Made by a program: the position numbers and the translations under genes. A DNA stretch of 64,000 nt from an uncultured Winogradskyella sp. (GTDB taxonomy: Bacteria > Bacteroidota > Bacteroidia > Flavobacteriales > Flavobacteriaceae), in contig NZ_CANLYI010000007.1 of NCBI RefSeq assembly GCF_947495255.1, positions 186,001 through 250,000 on the forward strand, written 5' to 3'. Position 1 is the first letter of the stretch; each line of letters opens with the position of its first letter. The notes under the pieces are model-generated. The model worked only from the letters and a program-made list of their open reading frames with translations, did not search any database and was not told the origin of the DNA. Below are positions 7,884 through 16,271 of the stretch, one piece after another.

Positions 7884-7917
7884 ATCCCGTATGGCTTTGC
7901 TGTACGGGATTTTTATT
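7884..7917 (+). terminator. Intrinsic terminator after the 7040 gene
   Basis: Stem ATCCCGTA (7884-7891) with TACGGGAT (7903-7910), an 11-base loop and a following TTTTATTT. Confidence 0.85.
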
Positions 7918-8006
7918 TACTATGTTTTAATAAAGCAATAATATTACAAGACCGTAAATTTCACAATCTTCTTTGGGAAAAAGTTACTTTTGATGCGATT
8001 GCTTTA

Positions 8007-10682
8007 TCATTGTAGTTTTATTGTGTTTTTACATTTCGGATAATTTGTACACCCTAAAAAGTTTCCATACTTCCCGCTTCTTTTGGTCATAAAACCGCTT
8101 TTACAACTTGAACATAATAATGTATTCTCTAAAATTTCTATGTTATTAAATGTTTGGTTGCAACTTGGATAATGCGAACAGCCTAAAAATTTATTGTTTT
8201 TAAATGAATTCTGCCTAATTACAAGATGCCCTGTTTGACAATATGGACAATTTGTTTTGCTTAGTATTTTGTTGTTTGAAGTAAATAAAATGTCGTTGTT
8301 GTCTGTCATTAATTCCTCAGCAAATAAAGATACATCTGTTGGAATAAGTAATACCACTTCGTTTTTAGTTCTTGTTAGCGCTACGTAAAACAACCTACGT
8401 TCTTCTGCAAAACGAAAGGCTTCATCATCACTAAGTAATAACGACACCATAGGGTCGTCAGTCATTTTATTTGGGAAACCAAGTAAGTGATTTTTTAAGT
8501 TTAATACGATAACATTATCTGCTTCTAATCCTTTTGATTTGTGAACCGTTATGTATTTAATATCTATAGCTTCAAAACCTTTTATCTCTAATTTATTACT
8601 GCGTTCGTAATATTTTATTTTACTGTTTGGTGTAAGTTTTATAAACTCATTAATATCAAAGCTATGACGACCTAAAACCAAAATTGGTTTGTTTCCATAT
8701 TTGTCTATAATTGCCTGAATTTCATTTATAAAAACAGCATCTGCATTATCTTGAGAATAATACACAAACTGAATGGGGTCTTTACAAGATTCTTTTTTAG
8801 ATTGAGGCTTCTTTTTTATTTGTTTCTTATTCTTTAGAATATACTTTGAAGTTATATCAACGATTTCTTGTGAGTTACGATAGGTCTGCTCAATAAATAA
8901 CTGTTCATATTTACCCACATATTTTCCGAAATTGCTAAACAAAGAAATGTCGCTACCTGCAAAACGATATATTGATTGCCAATCATCGCCAACACAAATA
9001 AGTCTTGCACCAGATAATTCTCTAATTTCCTTAATAAGATTGAAACGTGAGTATGATATGTCTTGATATTCGTCAATGATAATATACTGATATTTGCATT
9101 TAGGCTTATTTGCTTTAAAAAGATCAGTGGCTTGATTTATCATGTCATTAAAATCAATTTCACTTTTCTCTTTTAATGTATCATCGTACTTGATTAGAAT
9201 TGGAAGGGCAAATTTTAAGAATATTTGTTGTCTTTCGCGCATATACTTGTTTGATACCCTGCGCCTATCTAAAAACAAAGATTCTATTGCGTTGTTATCT
9301 AATTGTCTTGATTTACAAAGATTGATAAATGTCCCTAATAGATTTGTTATTTCTTTACCAAAGTTTTTGTCCTTTTCACTGACTTTTGAATAAATAATTT
9401 GTGTATCACGTGGCTTAAAAACTACATTTTCGTTTCTCAACATCTCTTCTAGTTTTTCAAGTAAAACACGATTTCGGTTGTAATATGAATAGGTTTCTAG
9501 AAGTTTAGTGCCATATAATTGGTGTTTATCTCTTTTTAGCTCCATTTCTTCCACATATTTCTGCTCATTGAAAGGTGTAAGGTGTTTAGCTCTATTGTTT
9601 TCGTCAACTCCAAAATGCTCTAAATAAATGTCGTATTCTGATAAATAAAAATCTGGTTGATACATTACATCACCAAATGGGTACGGTTTTTCATAGTCGT
9701 ACTCAATGCCATTTAAGTACAAAAAGTTAGCGATAGTCAACTCTTCAACGCTTTTTACTTTTTCACCTTGAATAGTGTCTAGTGATGCTATTGCCACTTT
9801 ATTTAGTGGTTCAGGTTCGCATTTAGATTTTAAAGTTTGAAAATCAATTCCTTTTTCGGTATCTAATTTTTCTCCCAATGAATCATAGCTATCATGTGCT
9901 TCTGGAATATTCATGTAACAGGCCACATAGATGATATACGCCTCTAATGCTTCTGCATTATTAAAGATATCTGTCTTTAAATAGTCTTTGATAACATTAT
10001 ACAATGTATTTTCATTGGTTATAGCAGGAATAGTTGTTAGGTATTTTTTTATGGTGTTGTACCCAAGTTTATGAAACGTTGTAGCTCTTGCGCCAAGACT
10101 TAAGTTTTTTAGACGAACATTTAATTCCTCAACCGTTTTTCTGGTAAAAGATAAGAGTAATATATTTTCAGGTTGTACATTTTTTTGTTCTATTAAATAT
10201 TTCACTTTACCGAGGATGGTTAAGGTTTTTCCTGACCCTGCACCTGCAATAATTAAGTTTGAATAGTCGTCAGTAATCACAGCTGTGCGCTGTTGGTCGT
10301 CTAATTTTTTACCCTCAACATCATTAAAATACTGACTGAGTTTTTCTTTTTGAGTATTAACGTAGTTTTTATTGTAGTTAACTATATAGGTATCAAAATT
10401 TTGAAAAACAACATTAAATGTTTTAACCTTTTCTTCTTTTTTATAATAGTTAGATTTTCCCTTAAAGTATTTGCCAAGCGCAGCATACTCCGTTTTTATG
10501 TTGTTGCGATGTACCCAAGTTACATAGTCGTCTAATGTTTCAATGGTATCTAAAAAAGAATTAATAACTTCTAAATTAGCAAGGTAAGTTGTATTCTTAT
10601 ATTTTTTCTTTTCTATTACTTTTCGGAAAACGACTAAAGAACTAATTGTTACAACAGAAAAGATAATTAGGTTCCATAACAT
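8007..10682 (-). CDS. UvrD/Rep-type helicase with inserted nuclease-like segment and two C4 zinc ribbons
   Basis: Superfamily 1A DNA helicase, 891 residues. It has an N-terminal hydrophobic segment (residues 2-20) that may anchor it; Walker A AGAGSGKT (146-153); Walker B IIDEYQDIS; GDDWQSIYRFAGSD; QTYRN; TVHKSKGLEADNVIVL; and RRLFYVALTRT. Between motif I and Walker B, residues about 310-400 form an insertion (YQPDFYL 341-347, YLEHFG 353-358) resembling a Vsr/PD-(D/E)XK nuclease fold. The C-terminus has two topoisomerase-type C4 zinc ribbons (CPYC...GCSHYPSC and CSSC...GCTNYPKC), which bind single-stranded DNA in that family. It lies at the end of the minus-strand defence run, about 330 bases after the GIY-YIG gene. 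Confidence 0.9.
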   Translation of the reverse strand: MLWNLIIFSVVTISSLVVFRKVIEKKKYKNTTYLANLEVINSFLDTIETLDDYVTWVHRNNIKTEYAALGKYFKGKSNYYKKEEKVKTFNVVFQNFDTYIVNYNKNYVNTQKEKLSQYFNDVEGKKLDDQQRTAVITDDYSNLIIAGAGSGKTLTILGKVKYLIEQKNVQPENILLLSFTRKTVEELNVRLKNLSLGARATTFHKLGYNTIKKYLTTIPAITNENTLYNVIKDYLKTDIFNNAEALEAYIIYVACYMNIPEAHDSYDSLGEKLDTEKGIDFQTLKSKCEPEPLNKVAIASLDTIQGEKVKSVEELTIANFLYLNGIEYDYEKPYPFGDVMYQPDFYLSEYDIYLEHFGVDENNRAKHLTPFNEQKYVEEMELKRDKHQLYGTKLLETYSYYNRNRVLLEKLEEMLRNENVVFKPRDTQIIYSKVSEKDKNFGKEITNLLGTFINLCKSRQLDNNAIESLFLDRRRVSNKYMRERQQIFLKFALPILIKYDDTLKEKSEIDFNDMINQATDLFKANKPKCKYQYIIIDEYQDISYSRFNLIKEIRELSGARLICVGDDWQSIYRFAGSDISLFSNFGKYVGKYEQLFIEQTYRNSQEIVDITSKYILKNKKQIKKKPQSKKESCKDPIQFVYYSQDNADAVFINEIQAIIDKYGNKPILVLGRHSFDINEFIKLTPNSKIKYYERSNKLEIKGFEAIDIKYITVHKSKGLEADNVIVLNLKNHLLGFPNKMTDDPMVSLLLSDDEAFRFAEERRLFYVALTRTKNEVVLLIPTDVSLFAEELMTDNNDILFTSNNKILSKTNCPYCQTGHLVIRQNSFKNNKFLGCSHYPSCNQTFNNIEILENTLLCSSCKSGFMTKRSGKYGNFLGCTNYPKCKNTIKLQ

Positions 10683-10848
10683 ATTAATTACTTATATTTT
10701 TGTTATTGGTTTAATAATGGTCTATTTGCATAATATACCGTGTTTATGTATCTATTTTAGACGCTCTGATTTACACTAATTTAGTAAAAGTATACAAACC
10801 GTAGGTCTATACGAAGCATTTCTTATTGGCGGAAAACTCCCCTAGCTA

Positions 10849-10968
10849 TTAAAACTCTTTTTTAATGTAAATATATTTTAATATCGCACCACAACCGCCT
10901 TTACCAGGATTTGGTTCTGCTCCTCCATCTGTAAATAATTCTATATGTGGTATAGTTTTAGTTTCCAA
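10849..10968 (-). pseudogene. rnhA: Truncated RNase HI fragment
   Basis: The minus strand from a TTG at 10968 to a TAA at 10849 reads ETKTIPHIELFTDGGAEPNP then GKGGCGAILKYIYIKKEF. The TDGGAxPNPGxGGxGAIL signature is the N-terminal strand-turn-strand of RNase HI, including the first catalytic Asp. Intact RNase HI is about 150 residues; here only about 39 remain, so the Glu and later Asp residues are lost. The rest of the 327-base gap (10683-11009) shows no gene. The fragment probably marks where DNA was inserted or deleted at the edge of the defence island. Confidence 0.8.
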
Positions 10969-11009
10969 TTACAGTTTATAAATTTCTATACTTATCTTAA
11001 TAAATTATA

Positions 11010-11852
11010 TTATTTCCGCTTCAACTCATCTAATGTTTTACCATTTTTATCTTTCCAAGAGGTCCAACCATTTGCAGAACGCCCTAAAACAGTTGCGGCA
11101 GCAGCACTTGGAGAATTAAATATATAATCTTGCTGAAACACGTAAACATTATTCTCTTTCTTTAAGATGTCTTCTTCTAATAATCGCTTACGCAAAACAC
11201 CAATCCATTTATTCATGCCTTGGGTCGTTTCTATATTAGCTTTACCATCTTTATAAATAAGAAAACCATCATCTGTTAATTCACCTACAGCAGATGCTTC
11301 TTTTCCTTGACAGTAAAACAATTCTTTAGGGCTTTTTGCTTTTCGTTTCTCTTCAAAAATGGGATAACCCAAAGTTGCTAACAGTATTTTAGCGGTATCA
11401 AAATTATCTAATAAATCATACTCTCTACTTTCGCTAATAGATGGCTTTTTAGAACCCGTATCGTTATCTGTAGCATATCTACCAATTTCTTTGGCTTTAG
11501 CTAAACAATAATGCTCTAAATACTTTCCATCAGTTTTGGTGTACTCGTCGGTTTTAGTTGTGATGATGACACAATGTGTCCAAAAGTCTTTTTTACGGTT
11601 ATGAGATTGTATCCGTGTAAAACAATCCTCACCTTCTCCAATATACACTATGGGTTTTGCGCCATCTTCTGTATTACCAAACAAAAAATAAACACCAGTA
11701 AAATGTACCATGTCGCGTTTGGCTACTTGTTGTAGTTTATTTCTTGGAAACAGAATCGCCTTTACTAATCTATTGGTAAGTTCTGCTTCTCTAATACTGG
11801 TTGGTGAACCGTCTGGGAGGAATATTTGTATGGTTTGTGGACGATGACTCAT
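11010..11852 (-). CDS. GIY-YIG nuclease-family protein with DUF4357 domain
   Basis: 280 residues. The N-terminal part has a GIY-YIG-like core (GVYFLFG 53-59, IVYIGEGED 68-76, Arg80, and a candidate catalytic Glu113 in YLEHY). The C-terminal ~55 residues (FNSPSAAAATVLGRSANGW, SWKDKNGKTLDEL) are a DUF4357 domain. This architecture often accompanies type I restriction loci and is suspected to nick DNA, though the activity is not well defined. It is the sixth gene after hsdM in the minus-strand run, 82 bases downstream of the HEPN-like gene. Confidence 0.88.
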   Translation of the reverse strand: MSHRPQTIQIFLPDGSPTSIREAELTNRLVKAILFPRNKLQQVAKRDMVHFTGVYFLFGNTEDGAKPIVYIGEGEDCFTRIQSHNRKKDFWTHCVIITTKTDEYTKTDGKYLEHYCLAKAKEIGRYATDNDTGSKKPSISESREYDLLDNFDTAKILLATLGYPIFEEKRKAKSPKELFYCQGKEASAVGELTDDGFLIYKDGKANIETTQGMNKWIGVLRKRLLEEDILKKENNVYVFQQDYIFNSPSAAAATVLGRSANGWTSWKDKNGKTLDELKRK

Positions 11853-11934
11853 AATAGGTTAATAATATAATTTGATTGTTATTTAATATTGATCTGTTAT
11901 TTCATTTTAATTCACTTCACGACCACCTAACAAA

Positions 11935-12741
11935 CTAGTTATTAAGGTTTTTAAATTCTAATTCTTCATAACATTCAAAAAAATGATTCGCATTTGCTAC
12001 AAATTCTTTAAGTTCTTTTATGTTATATAAGGGCTTATCTATGTCTCCTGTACGATACGCCAAGTCTTTATTGTGTGCTACCCAATTTCTTACTTGCTTT
12101 ACCGATTCTATGTTTTTTTTAAATTTGTCCGATACCAACTTTTTTGATGCAGCAAAAAGAAGTAAGTCATTTAGATAAAAGGTTTGAAATTCTTTTAAAT
12201 CTCTTCGTTTTTTAATTAGTCGATTACGTTTCTCTGTATTAATTGGCATACATTGATAAAATCTATTTTCCCAAAATTTATTAGTACTTGCTTTGTCTTG
12301 CATCCAATCGATTATAGATACATTAGTTTCACCACATGCTACTAAATAGTCACGTAACATACGCTCTAGATTATAACTAGCTTTATAAAATTCTATATTT
12401 AAAAAATCATTATTATAATCAACAATATGAACAACACCTTTAATAATATCATCTTCAACCACAAACATGACTTCATCATGGTCACCATTTTCAAATTTAT
12501 TTAAAGTATTTTGATCAAATAGCCTATCAAACGGATGGCATATAAGATCTGCTGTTAGAGGAACCTCAACAAATTTATCTTGCTTTAGTTTATAAATAGT
12601 TTTTCTGTCAGCATCTGGTAAATGAGATATCCCATTTTTTTGGCAAAACTTAATCAAGCTTTTCTCTTTTCCTTCCTCATAAAAGATTAAATTTTTAACG
12701 TATATGCTTGAAATCGTTGCATATTTTATAGATTCTATCAT
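11935..12741 (-). CDS. CBS-like plus HEPN-like protein, putative effector
   Basis: 268 residues. Residues about 65-115 (CHPFDRLFDQNTLNKFEN, FVVEDDIIKGVVHIVDYN) resemble a CBS nucleotide-sensing module. Residues about 120-265 are helical and end with VKQVRNWVAHNKD, where Arg218-x4-His223 matches the R-x4-6-H catalytic motif of HEPN RNases. A CBS sensor joined to a HEPN RNase would suit a ligand-activated abortive-infection effector, but this is inference: CBS domains are degenerate by eye, and some HEPN domains are inactive. It lies 78 bases after the PD-(D/E)XK-like gene in the defence run. I do not recognise a named family. Confidence 0.6.
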   Translation of the reverse strand: MIESIKYATISSIYVKNLIFYEEGKEKSLIKFCQKNGISHLPDADRKTIYKLKQDKFVEVPLTADLICHPFDRLFDQNTLNKFENGDHDEVMFVVEDDIIKGVVHIVDYNNDFLNIEFYKASYNLERMLRDYLVACGETNVSIIDWMQDKASTNKFWENRFYQCMPINTEKRNRLIKKRRDLKEFQTFYLNDLLLFAASKKLVSDKFKKNIESVKQVRNWVAHNKDLAYRTGDIDKPLYNIKELKEFVANANHFFECYEELEFKNLNN

Positions 12742-12819
12742 TCAAATGTTTTTTATATATCCATATAAACCTATTTTAAGGCAATAGCTTACAATACCTA
12801 TTCTTTATCAACCAATAAA

Positions 12820-13323
12820 CTATAATAAATTATACTCTTCTATTTGCTCTATTGAGAACAGTATCCCAGCTAAAGCAAACACTCCATTTTCTTTAAACAT
12901 GTTTCTACTAAAGTTGGGTTCTAAACTTTGGTTTTTTCTTTTTTGTTCTTCTAGAAAAGCTTCTTTGGTTATTAGTCCAAAATTTTTCACTTTTAAATCT
13001 TCGCCTAACTCTATACCAATTAACTCATCCCATTTATGGTTAATTTTAGATGTACTACCTCTTTTATTTTCTGAAGTAATCATTTTAACTGATACTCTAG
13101 AATCATTGTTTTCGCAGATAATATCATAACCTTCATTAGATTGGTGTTTTACTACTTTGGGTCGTCTCTCCATTTGCTCTAAAAAAGAGTGTGCAATAGC
13201 CTCACCTATTCGACCTATGATATTGTCGTTTCCGTGTAAGACCTCATCATTATTAGCAACCTCTAAAAATTCCTGTCTTGCTTTTAGATAGTTAAGGCAT
13301 AATTGTTTTCTTCTAATATTCAT
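12820..13323 (-). CDS. PD-(D/E)XK-like nuclease-fold protein (DUF6998-like)
   Basis: 167 residues. The core IGRIGEAIAHSFLE (Glu41), GYDIICENN (Asp67) and SRVSVKMIT (Lys80) matches the spacing of a minimal restriction-endonuclease fold: helix with Glu, then D, then x-V-K. The canonical (D/E)xK has Ser78 where an acidic residue is normal, so catalysis may be altered or lost. The rest is helical. It starts 15 bases after the HNH gene's stop and is probably in the same transcript. It may be an additional nuclease or a specificity partner for the ATPase/HNH pair. Confidence 0.6.
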   Translation of the reverse strand: MNIRRKQLCLNYLKARQEFLEVANNDEVLHGNDNIIGRIGEAIAHSFLEQMERRPKVVKHQSNEGYDIICENNDSRVSVKMITSENKRGSTSKINHKWDELIGIELGEDLKVKNFGLITKEAFLEEQKRKNQSLEPNFSRNMFKENGVFALAGILFSIEQIEEYNLL

Positions 13324-13338
13324 AAGACATATAGTATT

Positions 13339-14328
13339 CTATTTTATTGATAAAAGTTCACTAATAATATCTCCTTTAAACTTGCTAAATATGCGTTTGT
13401 GATGATTTTCTTCATCTAACTCAATTCCAAAAATTAGCCTATAACGTTCTTCTTTTGATATATGTAAATCTCCAAAAGTATCTTCCAAAAGTATATTGAG
13501 ATAATTATCAGAATATTTATACCTCAAATCAATTAAATCTTGTAACTCTTTGCCTGAATGCCCTTTATATATTAAAGGTAAATTGAGCGCATTCACTGTA
13601 TCTAATCCTTTACTATTAAACAAAGAGCTGTTTTTAAGTATTATTCTATTGTCTATGTTTGTAATAGGCAAATAGCTAAATTCATAGGTGCTAGAAATAT
13701 TAGAATCTACGTATGGATGTAAATGATCTATTAAATTTAAATTCGTTGAGGATTTAATGGTATTGCAAGTGCCACATGAAGGAATTAGATTGTAAAATGA
13801 AATAGCCAAAAGTGGATAATCTGTTTTTGCAAACCAGTGATCAATCTGTGGCACCATGCCTTTACCAATACCAGATGGGTTTCTTAAAACAAAAGTGTAC
13901 TCTCTATTGCAATATGTACAAGTATGTTTATCTAATAATCTAGCTAAACGATAATTCCACTTTTCACCAGAATTTTCGTCTGTCAAAAACCAAACCTTGT
14001 AGCCAGAATTTAAAAATAGATTTTTTGCGTTCCTCCTAAAGTCATCAGTTGTTTTACCATGTTGTATTGTAAAGGCAGTTAATAATTCTCCATTTAATTC
14101 TAATAAACGTCTGGGTTTTGCTTCTATTATTTCTTTAATTAAAGCGTCATCAAATAGGTCTCTAAACTCTTGATCGATGTTACTTCTAATATTACTATGA
14201 TTACAAGGGTAACAAGTAGAATCTCCGCAATTAAAACCTCTCCTTCCTTTAAGCTTAACACCTAACCAGCATACAGCCTCCTTACTATAAGCATTTAAAC
14301 CATCTGTTTGATCACCTAAATAAATCAT
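13339..14328 (-). CDS. HNH endonuclease-like protein, Septu PtuB-like
   Basis: 329 residues with a zinc-bound HNH core: Cys137-x2-Cys140 (CTYCNREY), the D-H-W catalytic segment QIDHWFAK (Asp163, His164), Asn180, and Cys185-x2-Cys188-Asn (PSCGTCN). A second Cys cluster near the N-terminus (CGDSTCYPCNHS, 34-45) may bind another metal. It directly follows the AAA ATPase gene with an 8-base gap. An ATPase paired with an HNH nuclease is the layout of the Septu anti-phage system (PtuA/PtuB) and of some retron effectors; no reverse transcriptase was found here. The assignment to Septu is by architecture, not by sequence search. Confidence 0.78.
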   Translation of the reverse strand: MIYLGDQTDGLNAYSKEAVCWLGVKLKGRRGFNCGDSTCYPCNHSNIRSNIDQEFRDLFDDALIKEIIEAKPRRLLELNGELLTAFTIQHGKTTDDFRRNAKNLFLNSGYKVWFLTDENSGEKWNYRLARLLDKHTCTYCNREYTFVLRNPSGIGKGMVPQIDHWFAKTDYPLLAISFYNLIPSCGTCNTIKSSTNLNLIDHLHPYVDSNISSTYEFSYLPITNIDNRIILKNSSLFNSKGLDTVNALNLPLIYKGHSGKELQDLIDLRYKYSDNYLNILLEDTFGDLHISKEERYRLIFGIELDEENHHKRIFSKFKGDIISELLSIK

Positions 14329-14336
14329 TAGCTATA

Positions 14337-16271
14337 TTATTTTAAATCTTTAATATTTAAACCTGCATTACCAAGAATTCGCTTTGCTCTTTTTATGGCC
14401 TCATCCTTATCTATTTCACTAGGGAAAGCTTGATAATACATTTCATCCATCTTATGTTTTAAAATAGGCTCATCTATAATTTCGATTACAGATTTTAAAT
14501 ACTGTTTTTCTCTACGAGAAAACTTCCCTTCTAAATCTCTATATTGTTCCTCTTTGTCTCTTAATAAATCCTTATAATTAGATTCATTTTGTTTTCTTAA
14601 ATCTCTTATTTCACCTTCTAAAATCAAGAAATTTAAATTATTTATTACCTCTTTAATTTTATCTTTTGCAAAATCTCCTATTAGGCCATCATCTACAAAA
14701 AATGAATCCGCTAATAAATCTGTAATATTTGCTGCAAAAGATTTCTGTGGACGTTCTGAATCATATATTCCTAACTCCCGAACAATAGAATTTTCTTTTT
14801 TAAGGTATATGATATTATTATTTGGAATATCTGAAAGCGTCAATGGATCATGAGTACTTATAATCAATTGTATTTTTTTATCAACAAATATATCTGGAAG
14901 CATAAGCGACAAAAATTGTATATACTTTCTTTTCCAAAAGGGATGAAACCCCAAATCAGCTTCATCTAAAAGGACTATAAAATCTTCATAATTTACAAGT
15001 TCCTGTTCTTGATAAGCTGTTAAATCTAACTTCTTTTCAATTCTATAGTTACTATAATTTAAAGCTGAGAATAACTCATAAAAAGACATCTCACCCGTGC
15101 TTAAAGTTTTATCTGGTGAAAATGTCATAAAAATCTTCTCATCATAAGTAAAGACCTCTTTAAAAGATAAAAGAAAACTTTGATAAGCATCAATTATAGT
15201 TTTAGTTTCAGCAAAATTCACGGTTAATATCGTCCAATTATCAATTTGATTATTGAATTCTACAAATTCTAAAAGTAGATTTGTGAATTTTCTAATTTCA
15301 TCGATTGGTAAATAATATTTTTGCTTTCTAATTTCGAAGTAAGCATTTTCGATGAACCAAAAAAACGCCTCTTTAGTAGATGTGATTTCTTTAAATTTCT
15401 GACTTGAAGTTCCTAAATCATCATTTATATAACCTTCTTCTAAAAATTTATTCCCTGTATTCTCTAAAATGGAATGAACCTTTTTAATGATACTCTCTAG
15501 GATAGTTAGTCTAAGTCTCGATTTCCTGCTATTTACCTGATATTCTCTACTTTCTTTAATATCGGCAGCACTTTTCAAGCCTAGTTTATCAATTAAATCT
15601 TCTTCATTTTTAGTCCATTCTTTTTCTTTTAGCTTCTCGAATGACTCAAAAAACGGCACAAAATTTCTTGATACATTCCAATGATCCTTTGTGATTTTTA
15701 AAAACTTAATTTGAACTCGTTCAAATGTTGTAATTTCTAATTCTTGCAGTGATTTTTTATACTTCTCATTTTCTACTAATAAAATAATTCTTTTAAGTCT
15801 TTCTGATTTATGATATTCCCAATGTCCACTAAAATCTAAATTTTCATATTTAGAATCATTAGACATTTGACTAAGTTTTGAAAGATTATGCACATTAGAC
15901 CCATCCTCGTCTGATCTGTTTTCTGTGAGATAAGGTGTATAATAAAACAATTGACCAGCATCTTTCGCCCAAATCACAACAGCCGCATCATCCTCTTCAA
16001 GTACCAACTGGCAACTTAATTTAATCGCCTGCAAAATTGTTGATTTACCCGTTCCATTTGCGCCAACAATAGCAGATATTAATGAAACTCCTTCTGGCCA
16101 AAACCTATCAACATATAAACTGTTACGTTCTTTATCTAAGATTCTTGAATGCCCTCTGACCTCTCCAACTCTATAAAAGTACTTACCTCCAAGATTTAAG
16201 GTTATAGCCTCGTGATCTTCACCAAAAAGATGTGGCAAACTATTAGGATAAACATAAATGGCTGCTATCAT
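14337..16271 (-). CDS. AAA ATPase (ABC/SMC-like), Septu PtuA-like
   Basis: 644 residues. Walker A is VGANGTGKST (69-78), the signature-like STGEMS is at 391-396, Walker B is FIVLLDEADLGFHP (431-444), and the H-loop is IISTHDP (470-476). The central ~300 residues between the halves are helical, and residues about 545-610 form a charged coiled coil. This is the OLD/PtuA-type ATPase layout used as a sensor in anti-phage systems. Its ATG lies inside the hsdS stop (ATGA, 4-base overlap), so translation is coupled to the type I specificity subunit. The HNH partner follows 8 bases after. Together these make a Septu-like pair embedded in the restriction operon. Confidence 0.82.
   Translation of the reverse strand: MIAAIYVYPNSLPHLFGEDHEAITLNLGGKYFYRVGEVRGHSRILDKERNSLYVDRFWPEGVSLISAIVGANGTGKSTILQAIKLSCQLVLEEDDAAVVIWAKDAGQLFYYTPYLTENRSDEDGSNVHNLSKLSQMSNDSKYENLDFSGHWEYHKSERLKRIILLVENEKYKKSLQELEITTFERVQIKFLKITKDHWNVSRNFVPFFESFEKLKEKEWTKNEEDLIDKLGLKSAADIKESREYQVNSRKSRLRLTILESIIKKVHSILENTGNKFLEEGYINDDLGTSSQKFKEITSTKEAFFWFIENAYFEIRKQKYYLPIDEIRKFTNLLLEFVEFNNQIDNWTILTVNFAETKTIIDAYQSFLLSFKEVFTYDEKIFMTFSPDKTLSTGEMSFYELFSALNYSNYRIEKKLDLTAYQEQELVNYEDFIVLLDEADLGFHPFWKRKYIQFLSLMLPDIFVDKKIQLIISTHDPLTLSDIPNNNIIYLKKENSIVRELGIYDSERPQKSFAANITDLLADSFFVDDGLIGDFAKDKIKEVINNLNFLILEGEIRDLRKQNESNYKDLLRDKEEQYRDLEGKFSRREKQYLKSVIEIIDEPILKHKMDEMYYQAFPSEIDKDEAIKRAKRILGNAGLNIKDLK

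Noticed and set aside
13339-16271. Retron effector pair (ATPase + HNH as in retron Ec78)
   Set aside because: No reverse transcriptase gene or msr/msd-like region was found nearby; a Septu-like call fits better.
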